A stretch of DNA of 55,124 bases from Thiotrichales bacterium 19S9-11 (GTDB taxonomy: Bacteria; Pseudomonadota; Gammaproteobacteria; Francisellales; Francisellaceae). A program made the position numbers and the translations under genes. The DNA lies in contig JAKJJT010000010.1 in assembly GCA_021713395.1 (NCBI GenBank), positions 1 through 55,124 on the forward strand, in the 5' to 3' direction. The notes beneath the pieces were generated by a model, which saw nothing but the letters and a program-made list of their open reading frames with translations, did not search any database and had not been told where the DNA came from. Below are positions 10,001-17,764 of the stretch, piece by piece. Positions within the stretch are counted from its first letter, which is position 1; each line of letters opens with the position of its first letter.

Positions 10001-10673
10001 TTCTATCGTCTTATCGTGCCAAAATTTAAAAAAGACTTATAAGGAAGGTAAGTTAAATACACCCGTTTTACATGGTATCGATTTAGAAGTTCATCAAGGT
10101 GAACTCGTTTCTATTATGGGTAGCTCAGGTTCAGGTAAAAGTACTTTGTTACACTTATTAGGTGGCTTAGATCGACCAACAGAAGGTCAAGTTTTTCTTA
10201 ATAGCAATGACTTCTGTAAGTTAAACTCGAATAAGCGTGCTAAGCTTCGAAATCAATCATTAGGGTTTATTTATCAATTTCATCACCTCTTACCAGAGTT
10301 TAGTGCATTAGAAAATGCCATGATGCCGTTGTTAATTCGTAATCACGCTGTTAGTAAGGCTAAAGACAAAGCAATTGAACTATTAACTGAAGTTGGCTTA
10401 TCTCATCGCTTATATCATAAACCGTCAGAGCTATCTGGGGGTGAAAGACAGCGCGTAGCCATTGCTAGAGCATTGGTTAATGATCCACAATGTGTGCTTG
10501 CCGATGAACCTACCGGTAATTTAGATGAGGATAATGCACGACTGATAGAAGAATTGATGTTTAATTTAGCCAGGAAAAAACAAACCGCCTTTCTTATTGT
10601 CACTCATGATCATCGATTGGCTCACCAGATGGATCGTTGTTATCAGTTAGTAAAAGGTTTAATTCAAGTTTGA
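9993..10673 (+). CDS. lolD: Lipoprotein-releasing system ATPase LolD
   Basis: The ATPase of the Lol exporter. Walker A GSSGSGKST is at residues 43-51, the ABC signature LSGGERQ at 147-153, Walker B VLADEP at 168-173, and the switch His in LIVTHDH follows. The 226-residue length is standard. The start overlaps the permease gene by 8 bases, so the two subunits are likely coupled in translation. Confidence 0.96.
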   Translation: MSNSIVLSCQNLKKTYKEGKLNTPVLHGIDLEVHQGELVSIMGSSGSGKSTLLHLLGGLDRPTEGQVFLNSNDFCKLNSNKRAKLRNQSLGFIYQFHHLLPEFSALENAMMPLLIRNHAVSKAKDKAIELLTEVGLSHRLYHKPSELSGGERQRVAIARALVNDPQCVLADEPTGNLDEDNARLIEELMFNLARKKQTAFLIVTHDHRLAHQMDRCYQLVKGLIQV

Positions 10674-10858
10674 TTGCCTATTAATTTTGTCTATAAAATA
10701 AACAAATCTGAAATTATTTTATTTTAAAAGTTAATATAAGAATCTATTTTAAAAAGGAAAAATATCCTTAAATAATGAATTAAAAGTTAAGTTTTAATAA
10801 ATATAATAACAGTTTAAAATTAGAAGGTTTTTAACTAAAAATAGAAGGGGAGCTATTA

Positions 10859-11458
10859 ATGTCTAATGCATATTTGTTTTTTAATGAAGTTAGTAAAAAT
10901 CTTGAAGCTTTTATCAACTCTCAAGGGGAAAAAGCTTTTATTAAACAACTAAAGACGAGCAAAGAAACAAAAGCAAAATATCAATATATGCCAGATGATA
11001 GAGTTATAAATGCATATAAAGATAGTATTTATGTTGGGGTTTATGAAAACTTAATTCAAAATGATGCAGAATTAGCTACATTTGGCGGAGCTAAGAATAA
11101 TATTAATCATCAGTTATTAATGAATGAAAAATATACAAGCTTGACAGTTAACTACTCAGAGTCTTTCGATAAATTTTCTAGTCTTGTAGCAGATAAATCA
11201 CCAGCTTCAGTTGCTAATTCTTTTTTTAGTTCTCAGCAGTATGCGAATATTACTAATTTTATAACCAATAAAGTTAGGATTGATTTTGATGAGTCAGAAG
11301 AAGTTTCATTAAATAATGTACAAAATATTAATGCTGATTTCGCTACTAGTTCTTCTAGCTCTCATCAAGCACCACCGTCTCACTTCCAGCAAACTAAAGA
11401 GAAGTTTAAAGAAAAATTTCATCAGGTAACTAATAAGTTTAAAGCTCCTGGCGAATAG
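10859..11458 (+). CDS. Uncharacterised 199-residue protein of the accessory block
   Basis: I do not recognise the family. No signal peptide or TM segment is visible. Residues 1-150 look like a folded mixed domain. A serine-rich linker (ATSSSSSHQAPPSH, about 163-176) leads to a lysine-rich amphipathic tail (QTKEKFKEKFHQVTNKFKAPGE). The start ATG is preceded by AGAAGGGGAGC, a strong ribosome binding site. It opens the block of ankyrin and Rpn genes between lolD and plsC. A secreted effector is one possibility, resting only on context. Confidence 0.7.
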   Translation: MSNAYLFFNEVSKNLEAFINSQGEKAFIKQLKTSKETKAKYQYMPDDRVINAYKDSIYVGVYENLIQNDAELATFGGAKNNINHQLLMNEKYTSLTVNYSESFDKFSSLVADKSPASVANSFFSSQQYANITNFITNKVRIDFDESEEVSLNNVQNINADFATSSSSSHQAPPSHFQQTKEKFKEKFHQVTNKFKAPGE

Positions 11459-11486
11459 TTAACTTTTAGATGTAACAAAACTTTCC

Positions 11487-11505
11487 TTTAACTAGTATAG
11501 TTAAA
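11487..11505. promoter_or_regulatory. Perfect 8-bp inverted repeat upstream of an ankyrin gene
   Basis: TTTAACTA-GTA-TAGTTAAA lies 50 bp before the ATG at 11555. The spacing suits an operator or an A/T hairpin. It lacks the following T-run of a terminator. The regulator is unknown. Confidence 0.4.
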
Positions 11506-11554
11506 ACTGTATTCTTAGTCGTTGTATTTTAAGTAAAACGGAGATTTAACTGCG

Positions 11555-12523
11555 ATGCAACGTACATTATTTGATATTTTTTCTAATATTGCTAAAGAAT
11601 TTAATCATTTCCTTGAGACTAGTAGTATAGATATCTCTAAAAATACAATATATGAAAAATTCTTTGAGATTTTAGTTGGACAACAATTAAATAGTAATTT
11701 TTCAACCTTTTTTAAAGATTCACCTAATTTTGATAAACATGCCATGCCTATACTTTTGCAGCAACCTACTAAAGCAGACCCTAAAGAAAAATTATCTCAA
11801 TTTGTTGATCTAGTAGAGCCAGAGGAAATTAAAGAAAAGTTTATAAAATCTCCTCAATATAAAGCACTTCAAAATCTATTTGGGATAGAGGAAGATCAAA
11901 AACTAATTGATGGAATAAAAAGCCTAGATGTAAAACAAGTTTCTGATGCTTTGAAAAGCGGTGCTAATCCAAATCTTCGATATAATGGCCAGAGTATTCT
12001 ACATACCGTAGTAGAGCTTGCAAATAAAAACAAAGCTTATTGTCCTATTGTTTACTACTTAGTATGTGCTGGAGCAAGCACAGGCTCTAAAAATGCTAAT
12101 GGCAAAAAACTTTTTGATGTAACATCAGTTCAAGTTAGAGATAATATTAACCGAGGTATTAAAGATCGTATTCCTTATTATATTGCATATAAAAACTCAT
12201 TTAATGGCGCCGTAAAACATATTCAAAAAGAGATGAATAAAAGAAATGATGTCGATGTTAATTGCTCAGTAAGCCACTATGGATGTACCCCGCTTCATCT
12301 AGCTGTTAAGGTAGGAAGAGCTGATGTTGTTGAGTTGTTAATAGCAAATGGTGCAGATAAAACAGCTAAAGATAAGGAAGGCAAGATACCTTTTGCTTTA
12401 GCTAAAGAGGATAGTATCAAGGCTTTGACTAGACCCATACTTAAAAGATCTTCAAGTTTTCCAGGTCAATTTTTTATTAAAGCAGAAGATGATGTAAATG
12501 ATAAAAAGTTAGAGCTTGGCTAA
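11555..12523 (+). CDS. Ankyrin-repeat protein 1
   Basis: A 322-residue protein without signal peptide. A clear ankyrin unit lies at about 240-280 (GCTPLHLAVKVGRADVVELLIANGADK, then GKIPFALA). A weaker pair at about 125-190 includes GQSILHTVVELA and YYLVCAGAST. The N-terminal 110 residues are not recognised. Ankyrin repeats bind proteins, and in host-associated gammaproteobacteria such stand-alone proteins are often translocated effectors. That role is inference. It is followed in the same direction by a second ankyrin gene. Confidence 0.85.
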   Translation: MQRTLFDIFSNIAKEFNHFLETSSIDISKNTIYEKFFEILVGQQLNSNFSTFFKDSPNFDKHAMPILLQQPTKADPKEKLSQFVDLVEPEEIKEKFIKSPQYKALQNLFGIEEDQKLIDGIKSLDVKQVSDALKSGANPNLRYNGQSILHTVVELANKNKAYCPIVYYLVCAGASTGSKNANGKKLFDVTSVQVRDNINRGIKDRIPYYIAYKNSFNGAVKHIQKEMNKRNDVDVNCSVSHYGCTPLHLAVKVGRADVVELLIANGADKTAKDKEGKIPFALAKEDSIKALTRPILKRSSSFPGQFFIKAEDDVNDKKLELG

Positions 12524-12683
12524 AAATTGTAATTAAAATATAGCTTATAACTGCTTAATTCTATCTTCTATAGAGGTAAATATCTCGTTTAGAATGAAAC
12601 AAAAGTATGCTTTTTTTATAACTAAAAATCACTTAAAATCTCACCTAGATTATTATGTGTTATACAATTAGGGGGTGAGGTTT

Positions 12684-13682
12684 ATGGGTATTTATAGTTA
12701 TATTGAGCAAGGCAATAAAGACGCTGTTGAAAAAATACTTGAGGCTAACCCTTATGAAAAAGAGAAAAATAGTCAAGACTATTGTGATTTACTATCTTAT
12801 GCTGTGTGCTGTAATCAAAAAGAGATAGTAGCGTTAATTCTTTCGAAGTTAACAACTAAAGAAGCTAAGAAAGAAGTTATTAATAAGCCATATATTTATA
12901 CAGAAAATGAAAAAAAATATACTGTAATTTACGATGCTATTTATTCTAGTAATATAAAAATTTTAAAAATGCTTATCAAAGCAGGTGCAGATGTTAACTA
13001 TAAAAATACCAATGATACAACACCGCTTCATCATGCTGCTCAGTTAGGTGACATTGAAAAGGTAAAGCTATTAATAAAAAATGGTGCTATGGTTAATGCC
13101 CAGAATAAGGATGGTAAAACACCGCTTCACATGGCTGTTATTGCAGCGAATAAAGCTCAAATAGAAGGAGATAAATTTAAAAAACTTATTATTTATCTAA
13201 TCAATCAAGGTGCAGATATTAGTTTGCTAGATAAAGAACATATAACCCCATTTGAGATTGCAAATGACCAAGTTAAAAATATCTTTCCTGATGAATTTAT
13301 ATTGAATGGTAAAAACTTAGTAGCATTTATTAAAATACTTCAATGTATTCAGGTTCTTGTGAATTGTAATGGTTTAAATGAGAAAGACCTTGATGACTCT
13401 GTTAAAAGACAGTTTGTTTTAAATAAAAATATGATAAATAGTGTAGGAGAATATGGTACTTCACTTCAAGATCAGCATATTAAACTTACGTGCCAGGAGT
13501 TTTGTAAGTTATTTAAATCTTTGCCTAAGGTTTCTAGCCTTTATTATGGTAAATTGCATAGTATTTATGATGCTATTTCCAAAATAAATAATTTTAAGTT
13601 GGCTCAAGGAGCTAAAAAGCCAAAAGATTTATTTATTAATAGGACTAATGTGGATAGTCATGACAAAGAACTTACTTCCTAA
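12684..13682 (+). CDS. Ankyrin-repeat protein 2
   Basis: A 332-residue protein. Ankyrin units run through roughly residues 20-200, with consensus stretches TTPLHHAAQLGDIEKVKLLIKNGA and KTPLHMAV, and a third ending INQGADISLL. The C-terminal 130 residues are unassigned. I place the start at the ATG at 12684 because AGGGGG at 12670-12675 sits 8 bases upstream; a GTG at 12675 would overlap that site and add three residues. It probably arose with its upstream neighbour as a paralogous ankyrin pair, though sequence similarity outside the repeats is low. Confidence 0.85.
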   Translation: MGIYSYIEQGNKDAVEKILEANPYEKEKNSQDYCDLLSYAVCCNQKEIVALILSKLTTKEAKKEVINKPYIYTENEKKYTVIYDAIYSSNIKILKMLIKAGADVNYKNTNDTTPLHHAAQLGDIEKVKLLIKNGAMVNAQNKDGKTPLHMAVIAANKAQIEGDKFKKLIIYLINQGADISLLDKEHITPFEIANDQVKNIFPDEFILNGKNLVAFIKILQCIQVLVNCNGLNEKDLDDSVKRQFVLNKNMINSVGEYGTSLQDQHIKLTCQEFCKLFKSLPKVSSLYYGKLHSIYDAISKINNFKLAQGAKKPKDLFINRTNVDSHDKELTS

Positions 13683-13690
13683 ATTGTTAA

Positions 13691-13735
13691 CTACTTTTCA
13701 ATCTTCCCCATCTCATTAACCATCCATTGGCGATA
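13691..13735 (-). pseudogene. Relic of a plsC 3' end
   Basis: Read on the minus strand, the last codons translate as YRQWMVNEMGKIEK-stop, matching the true plsC end CYQWMVDEMRKIEG-stop at 14836. Bases 13699-13730 and 14844-14875 agree at 29 of 32 positions. No plsC body is attached. The relic sits on the far side of the Rpn gene, so that gene appears to have been inserted together with a fresh plsC tail. Confidence 0.8.
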
Positions 13736-13852
13736 TTTTCTAAATTAAAAAATATTAATGTATTTTATTGATATGAAATGCAGAGTTATAATAACATAAA
13801 AAATATAAATAAACTTTACAAAAAGAGTTATTAATAATAAAGGATTGTTGTT

Positions 13853-14812
13853 ATGGCTAAAAAAAGAAAATCAAAACTAACAACGACACCTCATGATGCT
13901 TTATTTAAAGCGAACTTAAGTGATAAGAAGAAAGTAGAAATATCATTAAAAACACATTTACCAAAATCACTCATTCAGCACTTCGATTTTTCTACATTAG
14001 AACCAATGCCAACAGAGTTTATCAAGCAAAATTTAGGTAAAGTAGTAACGGATGTGCTTTATTCGGTTAAGGTTAAAGAAAAAGATGCTTATATTTATCA
14101 GCTGTTTGAGCACCAATCAACACCTGACTGTTTGATGCCTTTTAGAATGCTTACCTATGAGGTTCAAATTATGCAAATGCATTTAGATAAAGGTCATGAT
14201 AAATTACCCATTGTTGTGCCAATACTCTATTACCACGGAAAAGATACGCCTTATCCTTATTCGGCCTGCATTTATGATATTTTTGAAAATGTAGTTCTTG
14301 CTAAACAATATGCTTTTAAAAAATTTGAACTGATTGATTTAACGATTATGAATGAAAAGCAATTAGAAAAACTTAATCCAGAGCTTTTATTTGAATATTT
14401 ACTAAAGTACAGTCGTGATAATTTAATTGATCATTTAGTTCAGTGGTTATCAGATCACCCAAATCAATCTGCTTACTTTTTAAGTGCTAGTAAAAAACTA
14501 CTAAACCAAGTATTATTGTATATAGAAAGTCGAAAAAATGTTAATCAGAAGTCAATTCAGCAGTTAATAAAAATTATTGGTAAAAATACAGATGGTGAAT
14601 TTATGACATATCTAGAAAAGTTAGAAGCTAAAGCTATTAAAAGAGGCTTGCAACAGGGTATAGAACAGGGTATAGAACAAGGTGTTGCTCAAAAAGCAGA
14701 AGAAACTGCTCGTAGCATGCTAGCTGATAATATATCAGTCACTGCGGTAGTCAGACACACAGGGCTTAAAAAATCAATCGTATTGGCTCTTAAAAAAGAG
14801 ATAGGTGAATAG
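13853..14812 (+). CDS. Rpn-family recombination-promoting nuclease (PD-(D/E)XK, transposase_31-like)
   Basis: A 319-residue member of the RpnA-E/YhgA-like group: the opening TTPHDALFKANL, the nuclease core with Asp in KVVTDVLY and ExQ-type LFEHQS, then LPIVVPILYYHGKDTPYPYS. E. coli relatives cut DNA and promote RecA-independent horizontal exchange. The tail carries QGIEQGIEQG repeats and a short helix-turn-helix-like stretch (SVTAVVRHTGLKKSIVLALKK). It has its own promoter region and ribosome site and points toward plsC. The flanking plsC duplicate indicates recent insertion. Confidence 0.88.
   Translation: MAKKRKSKLTTTPHDALFKANLSDKKKVEISLKTHLPKSLIQHFDFSTLEPMPTEFIKQNLGKVVTDVLYSVKVKEKDAYIYQLFEHQSTPDCLMPFRMLTYEVQIMQMHLDKGHDKLPIVVPILYYHGKDTPYPYSACIYDIFENVVLAKQYAFKKFELIDLTIMNEKQLEKLNPELLFEYLLKYSRDNLIDHLVQWLSDHPNQSAYFLSASKKLLNQVLLYIESRKNVNQKSIQQLIKIIGKNTDGEFMTYLEKLEAKAIKRGLQQGIEQGIEQGVAQKAEETARSMLADNISVTAVVRHTGLKKSIVLALKKEIGE
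14654..14689 (+). repeat. 12-bp in-frame tandem repeat in the Rpn gene tail
   Basis: CAGGGTATAGAA occurs twice in a row (14654-14677), followed by a degenerate third copy CAAGGTGTTGCT. It encodes QGIE units. Slippage would change the length of the linker without breaking the frame. Confidence 0.8.
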
Positions 14813-14835
14813 TTGAAAACGTTAATAACCTAAGC

Positions 14836-15570
14836 TTACCCCTCAATCTTCCTCATTTCATCAACCATCCATTGGTAGCATTGATCAGAAAGTTCTTCTA
14901 AAGAAAGTTTAGTTGAGTCGATAGGGGTACCAATAACAAGGTCAATGGTGCCAGGTTTGATAATGCCACCACGAGCTGGCCAAAAACTACCAGCATTGTG
15001 TGCAATTGGAACTACGGTGCTTTTAGTCATTTTTGCTAATGATAGGGCGCTTTTATGAAACTTTGGGTTAGTTTTTGGTTGTACACGAGTCCCTTCTGGA
15101 AATACAGTAATTGAGACACCTTTGCTTAAACGATCTTTCCCTTGTGCGATAACATCTTTCAGTGCTTTCATTGATTGTGAGCGATCAATTGCAATATTCT
15201 CACCAGCACGCAATCCCCAGCCAAACCAAGGAATTGCAAGTAACTCTTTTTTTAGTACATAGCATGACCTTGGGCCGATGCTAGGTAAGATAAATGTTTC
15301 CCATGGGGACTGGTGTTTGGATAATAAAATACAAGGATAATTAGGAATATTTTCGCGGTTATGAATTCTAAGTCGAAGCCATAAAAAAATAAACATACCA
15401 AACCTAATGAGATATGACCATAGTTGAGCGATAGAAAGCCTCATTAGAATTGGTGCTTTAACTGACCATAGTAATATGATTAATGAGCTAAATATAATGG
15501 TTATAATTGCAGTATATAGGATAAACACCCACTGCCTTAGTCTTAAGATTAAGTTGATAAGAAATTTCAT
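14836..15570 (-). CDS. plsC: 1-acyl-sn-glycerol-3-phosphate acyltransferase
   Basis: It converts lysophosphatidic acid to phosphatidic acid at the inner membrane. A membrane anchor spans about residues 12-37. The acyltransferase motif I is KHQSPWE (H86-x4-E91, the Glu variant of HX4D), and motif III is FPEGTR at 157-162. Its 244 residues fit the family. It lies 8 bp after gmhB and is co-directional, so both are one operon. The 3' end is duplicated as a relic beyond the Rpn gene. Confidence 0.93.
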   Translation of the reverse strand: MKFLINLILRLRQWVFILYTAIITIIFSSLIILLWSVKAPILMRLSIAQLWSYLIRFGMFIFLWLRLRIHNRENIPNYPCILLSKHQSPWETFILPSIGPRSCYVLKKELLAIPWFGWGLRAGENIAIDRSQSMKALKDVIAQGKDRLSKGVSITVFPEGTRVQPKTNPKFHKSALSLAKMTKSTVVPIAHNAGSFWPARGGIIKPGTIDLVIGTPIDSTKLSLEELSDQCYQWMVDEMRKIEG

Positions 15571-15578
15571 TAAAGCCT

Positions 15579-16121
15579 CTATTGTATATGATTAACAAAG
15601 TCTTCTAGATTATCATAGATTTGAACTTCATCTTCAAGCTCGGGGTGAGAATTTAGTGTTTTTAAACCTTTTCCTGTTTTTACCAAAATAGGGGTGATAT
15701 TTGCTTTTTGAGCAGCAATCATATCTTTATGTGAGTCCCCAATAAAGTAAACATGAGGGCCAAGTGGAATATTTAGCTTTTGTGAGATTTCATTAAGTAA
15801 ACCAATATTTGGTTTTCTACAGTGGCAACCATCATCTGGCCCATGTGGGCAATAAGCAATATAGTCAATTAAGCCATTAGCTGCCTTGATTTGCTTGAGC
15901 ATTTTATCAAACATCTCATATAAAGTAATTGTATTAAAAAAACCACGGCTAATGCCAGATTGATTGGTTGCAACAGCTACTTTAATTTGTTTGTTAGTTA
16001 GTTTCGCAATGGCTTCTATGCTACCATCGATGGCATGCCACTCATCTTTATTTTTAATATATTGATCGGAGTCTTCATTAATGACACCATCGCGATCTAA
16101 TATAACTAATTGGATATCCAT
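15579..16121 (-). CDS. gmhB: D-glycero-beta-D-manno-heptose 1,7-bisphosphate 7-phosphatase
   Basis: A HAD-family phosphatase of ADP-heptose synthesis for lipopolysaccharide. Motif I is LDRDGVIN with nucleophile D9 and acid D11. The zinc-binding loop CPHGPDDGCHCRKP and motif IV FIGDSHKDM are present. Its 180 residues match the family. Pairing with plsC, 8 bp apart, groups two envelope-lipid enzymes. Confidence 0.93.
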   Translation of the reverse strand: MDIQLVILDRDGVINEDSDQYIKNKDEWHAIDGSIEAIAKLTNKQIKVAVATNQSGISRGFFNTITLYEMFDKMLKQIKAANGLIDYIAYCPHGPDDGCHCRKPNIGLLNEISQKLNIPLGPHVYFIGDSHKDMIAAQKANITPILVKTGKGLKTLNSHPELEDEVQIYDNLEDFVNHIQ

Positions 16122-16138
16122 AAGTTGCTTATTTAGTT

Positions 16139-16513
16139 TTAAGGCTTAGTTGTTTGCTTTTTAAATTGTTCAAAACCTTTTTCAACCCACTTATTAAATT
16201 CAGTTGAAGTTTTTAGTGCATTATCAACAGACGATTTTGTATAAGCAAGCGTCTTATCATTGGCTTCTTTAGAAGTATCTTGATAAAAGCCTGTAAGGTC
16301 TTCAAGCTTTTTAATACTTGCAAGTTTTTTAGCCTTTTCAGTTGCTGCAGAGAATAGCTCAGCTGTCGTTTCAATTTGTGCTTTAGCTGTACGCTCAATA
16401 GCATCAGTTGTAATTTTTTGTAGTTCCGTGACTGGCTCATAGAAGTTTTTTGCAAGCTCTACCCATTTTTCCCCAAAGTTGCTGAACGTTTTGAAATAAT
16501 CACTTGTATTCAT
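16139..16513 (-). CDS. Phasin-family protein
   Basis: A 124-residue, highly helical, Ala/Lys/Thr-rich protein with the phasin_2 pattern: an N-terminal FSNFGEKWVELAKNFYEPVTELQKITTDAIERTAKAQ, then a long amphipathic helix and a C-terminal NKWVEKGFEQFKKQ. Phasins coat polyhydroxyalkanoate granules; no PHA synthase gene is in the window. It starts at an ATG with AGAGG 8 bases upstream and lies 17 bp before gmhB, so it may head the phasin-gmhB-plsC transcript. Confidence 0.8.
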   Translation of the reverse strand: MNTSDYFKTFSNFGEKWVELAKNFYEPVTELQKITTDAIERTAKAQIETTAELFSAATEKAKKLASIKKLEDLTGFYQDTSKEANDKTLAYTKSSVDNALKTSTEFNKWVEKGFEQFKKQTTKP

Positions 16514-16724
16514 AAGGGCTACCTCTTTAATCTAATCCATTAAATTTTGCGACGCACAAAGATATGTGACATTTGAAGTCTAAGAAAAAATGTAAAACCT
16601 GTCAAGCGAATATTTCTGCGATGCACAAGGGAATTTTTTAAAAATAGATGAAAAGAGTTGCAATAGCTTGTTAATTGCTTTTGAATATGCTTTGTATATA
16701 AATTAAATAACTAGATGGCGCTAA

Positions 16725-17681
16725 ATGATAAATGAACGCTTAGAGCAGCTTTTAGATGAAGAAGTTGCTTTGGAAGAGAAAGTAAAGTTAGTAAAACGCT
16801 TTAACAAGTTTCAACATGATGGCCATGCTTTAGCTCAGATAGCTAAGTTTTTTTTGGACAGGGCAGTGGAAGTTAATCTTAATCCGTTGCCTCACAATAC
16901 AATGGATATTGTTGGAACGGGTGGTGATGGCTATTCTACATTAAATTATTCTACACTTGCTGCTTTGATTTTATCTAAATTTGGTGTGCCAATTATTAAG
17001 CATGGAAATAAGGCGGTTACCAGTGCTTGTGGTAGTTTTGATTTCCTAGAGCAAATTGGCGTTGACTTGCCTGAAACACCAGAAGAGGTTCAGAGCACGT
17101 TTAATGAAAATTTAAGTGCTTTTTTATTAGCACCTTATTTTCATCCAGTTTTTAAAGAAATTGCACCAATTAGAAAGCATTTTGCCAAAATAGGGCAAAA
17201 AACTATTTTTAATGTCTTAGGGCCATTATTAAATCCAGCAAAAGTAAAAAGAATGCTTGTTGGTGTTTATGAAGAAGCACTGGTAGAGCCTATGGCAATC
17301 GCACTGCATGAGCTAGGTATTACGCATGCCTATGTTGTGTTCGGCGCTGGTATGGATGAATTTAGCGTTTGTGGTGTTAATCAGGTTATTCAAATTAAAG
17401 ATGGAAGGCTGTCAAAACATTCAGTTCACCCAGAGCAACTTGGCTTTAAGCGTGTAAAGCCTGAGTTATTACAGGCAGGAGACGTTTACCATAATGTCAA
17501 AGAGTCAATGGCAATTATTAATGGGGACTTGATGGGGCCAAAGCGTGATATGTTGGTTTTAAACGCAGCAGCAGCTTTATGTGTATCACGAGGCTTTTCA
17601 TATTCACTAGCAGAAGGGATTCAAAAGATTGAAACTTTTCTTTCAACTAAACCGACCTTATTTGGTCAAGCCGTTCATTAA
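16725..17681 (+). CDS. trpD: Anthranilate phosphoribosyltransferase homologue (TrpD family)
   Basis: TrpD joins anthranilate to PRPP in tryptophan synthesis. The PRPP-binding DIVGTGGDGYSTLNYST, KHGNKAVTSACGSFDFLEQIG and GPLLNPA are conserved, as are the anthranilate-side IAPIRKHFAKIGQKT and the C-terminal NAAAALCVSRG. At 318 residues it is about 15-20 shorter than E. coli-type TrpD. No other trp gene is adjacent, so either the pathway is scattered or this is a TrpD-like protein with another substrate. The start ATG lacks a clear ribosome site. Confidence 0.8.
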   Translation: MINERLEQLLDEEVALEEKVKLVKRFNKFQHDGHALAQIAKFFLDRAVEVNLNPLPHNTMDIVGTGGDGYSTLNYSTLAALILSKFGVPIIKHGNKAVTSACGSFDFLEQIGVDLPETPEEVQSTFNENLSAFLLAPYFHPVFKEIAPIRKHFAKIGQKTIFNVLGPLLNPAKVKRMLVGVYEEALVEPMAIALHELGITHAYVVFGAGMDEFSVCGVNQVIQIKDGRLSKHSVHPEQLGFKRVKPELLQAGDVYHNVKESMAIINGDLMGPKRDMLVLNAAAALCVSRGFSYSLAEGIQKIETFLSTKPTLFGQAVH

Positions 17682-17764
17682 TTAAACTGATTATATAAAA
17701 GATTGTAGAGGCCTCAGTTTATCGCGCCTTAGTATTTATTGAAATTGCTTCTGTTGGCAAGTTA

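Noticed and set aside
14836-15570. plsC as a damaged gene because its motif is HX4E instead of HX4D
   Set aside because: The Glu variant in a KHQSxWET context is known in intact members of the family, and the rest of the enzyme is complete.
16213-16455. A Leu/Lys/Gln-rich 80-codon ORF on the minus strand
   Set aside because: It is a frame shadow of the phasin gene, a helical protein with biased codons.
17682-17764. Terminator after trpD (AAACTGA paired with TCAGTTT)
   Set aside because: The loop is about 24 bases and no T-run follows, so it is not a convincing Rho-independent terminator.
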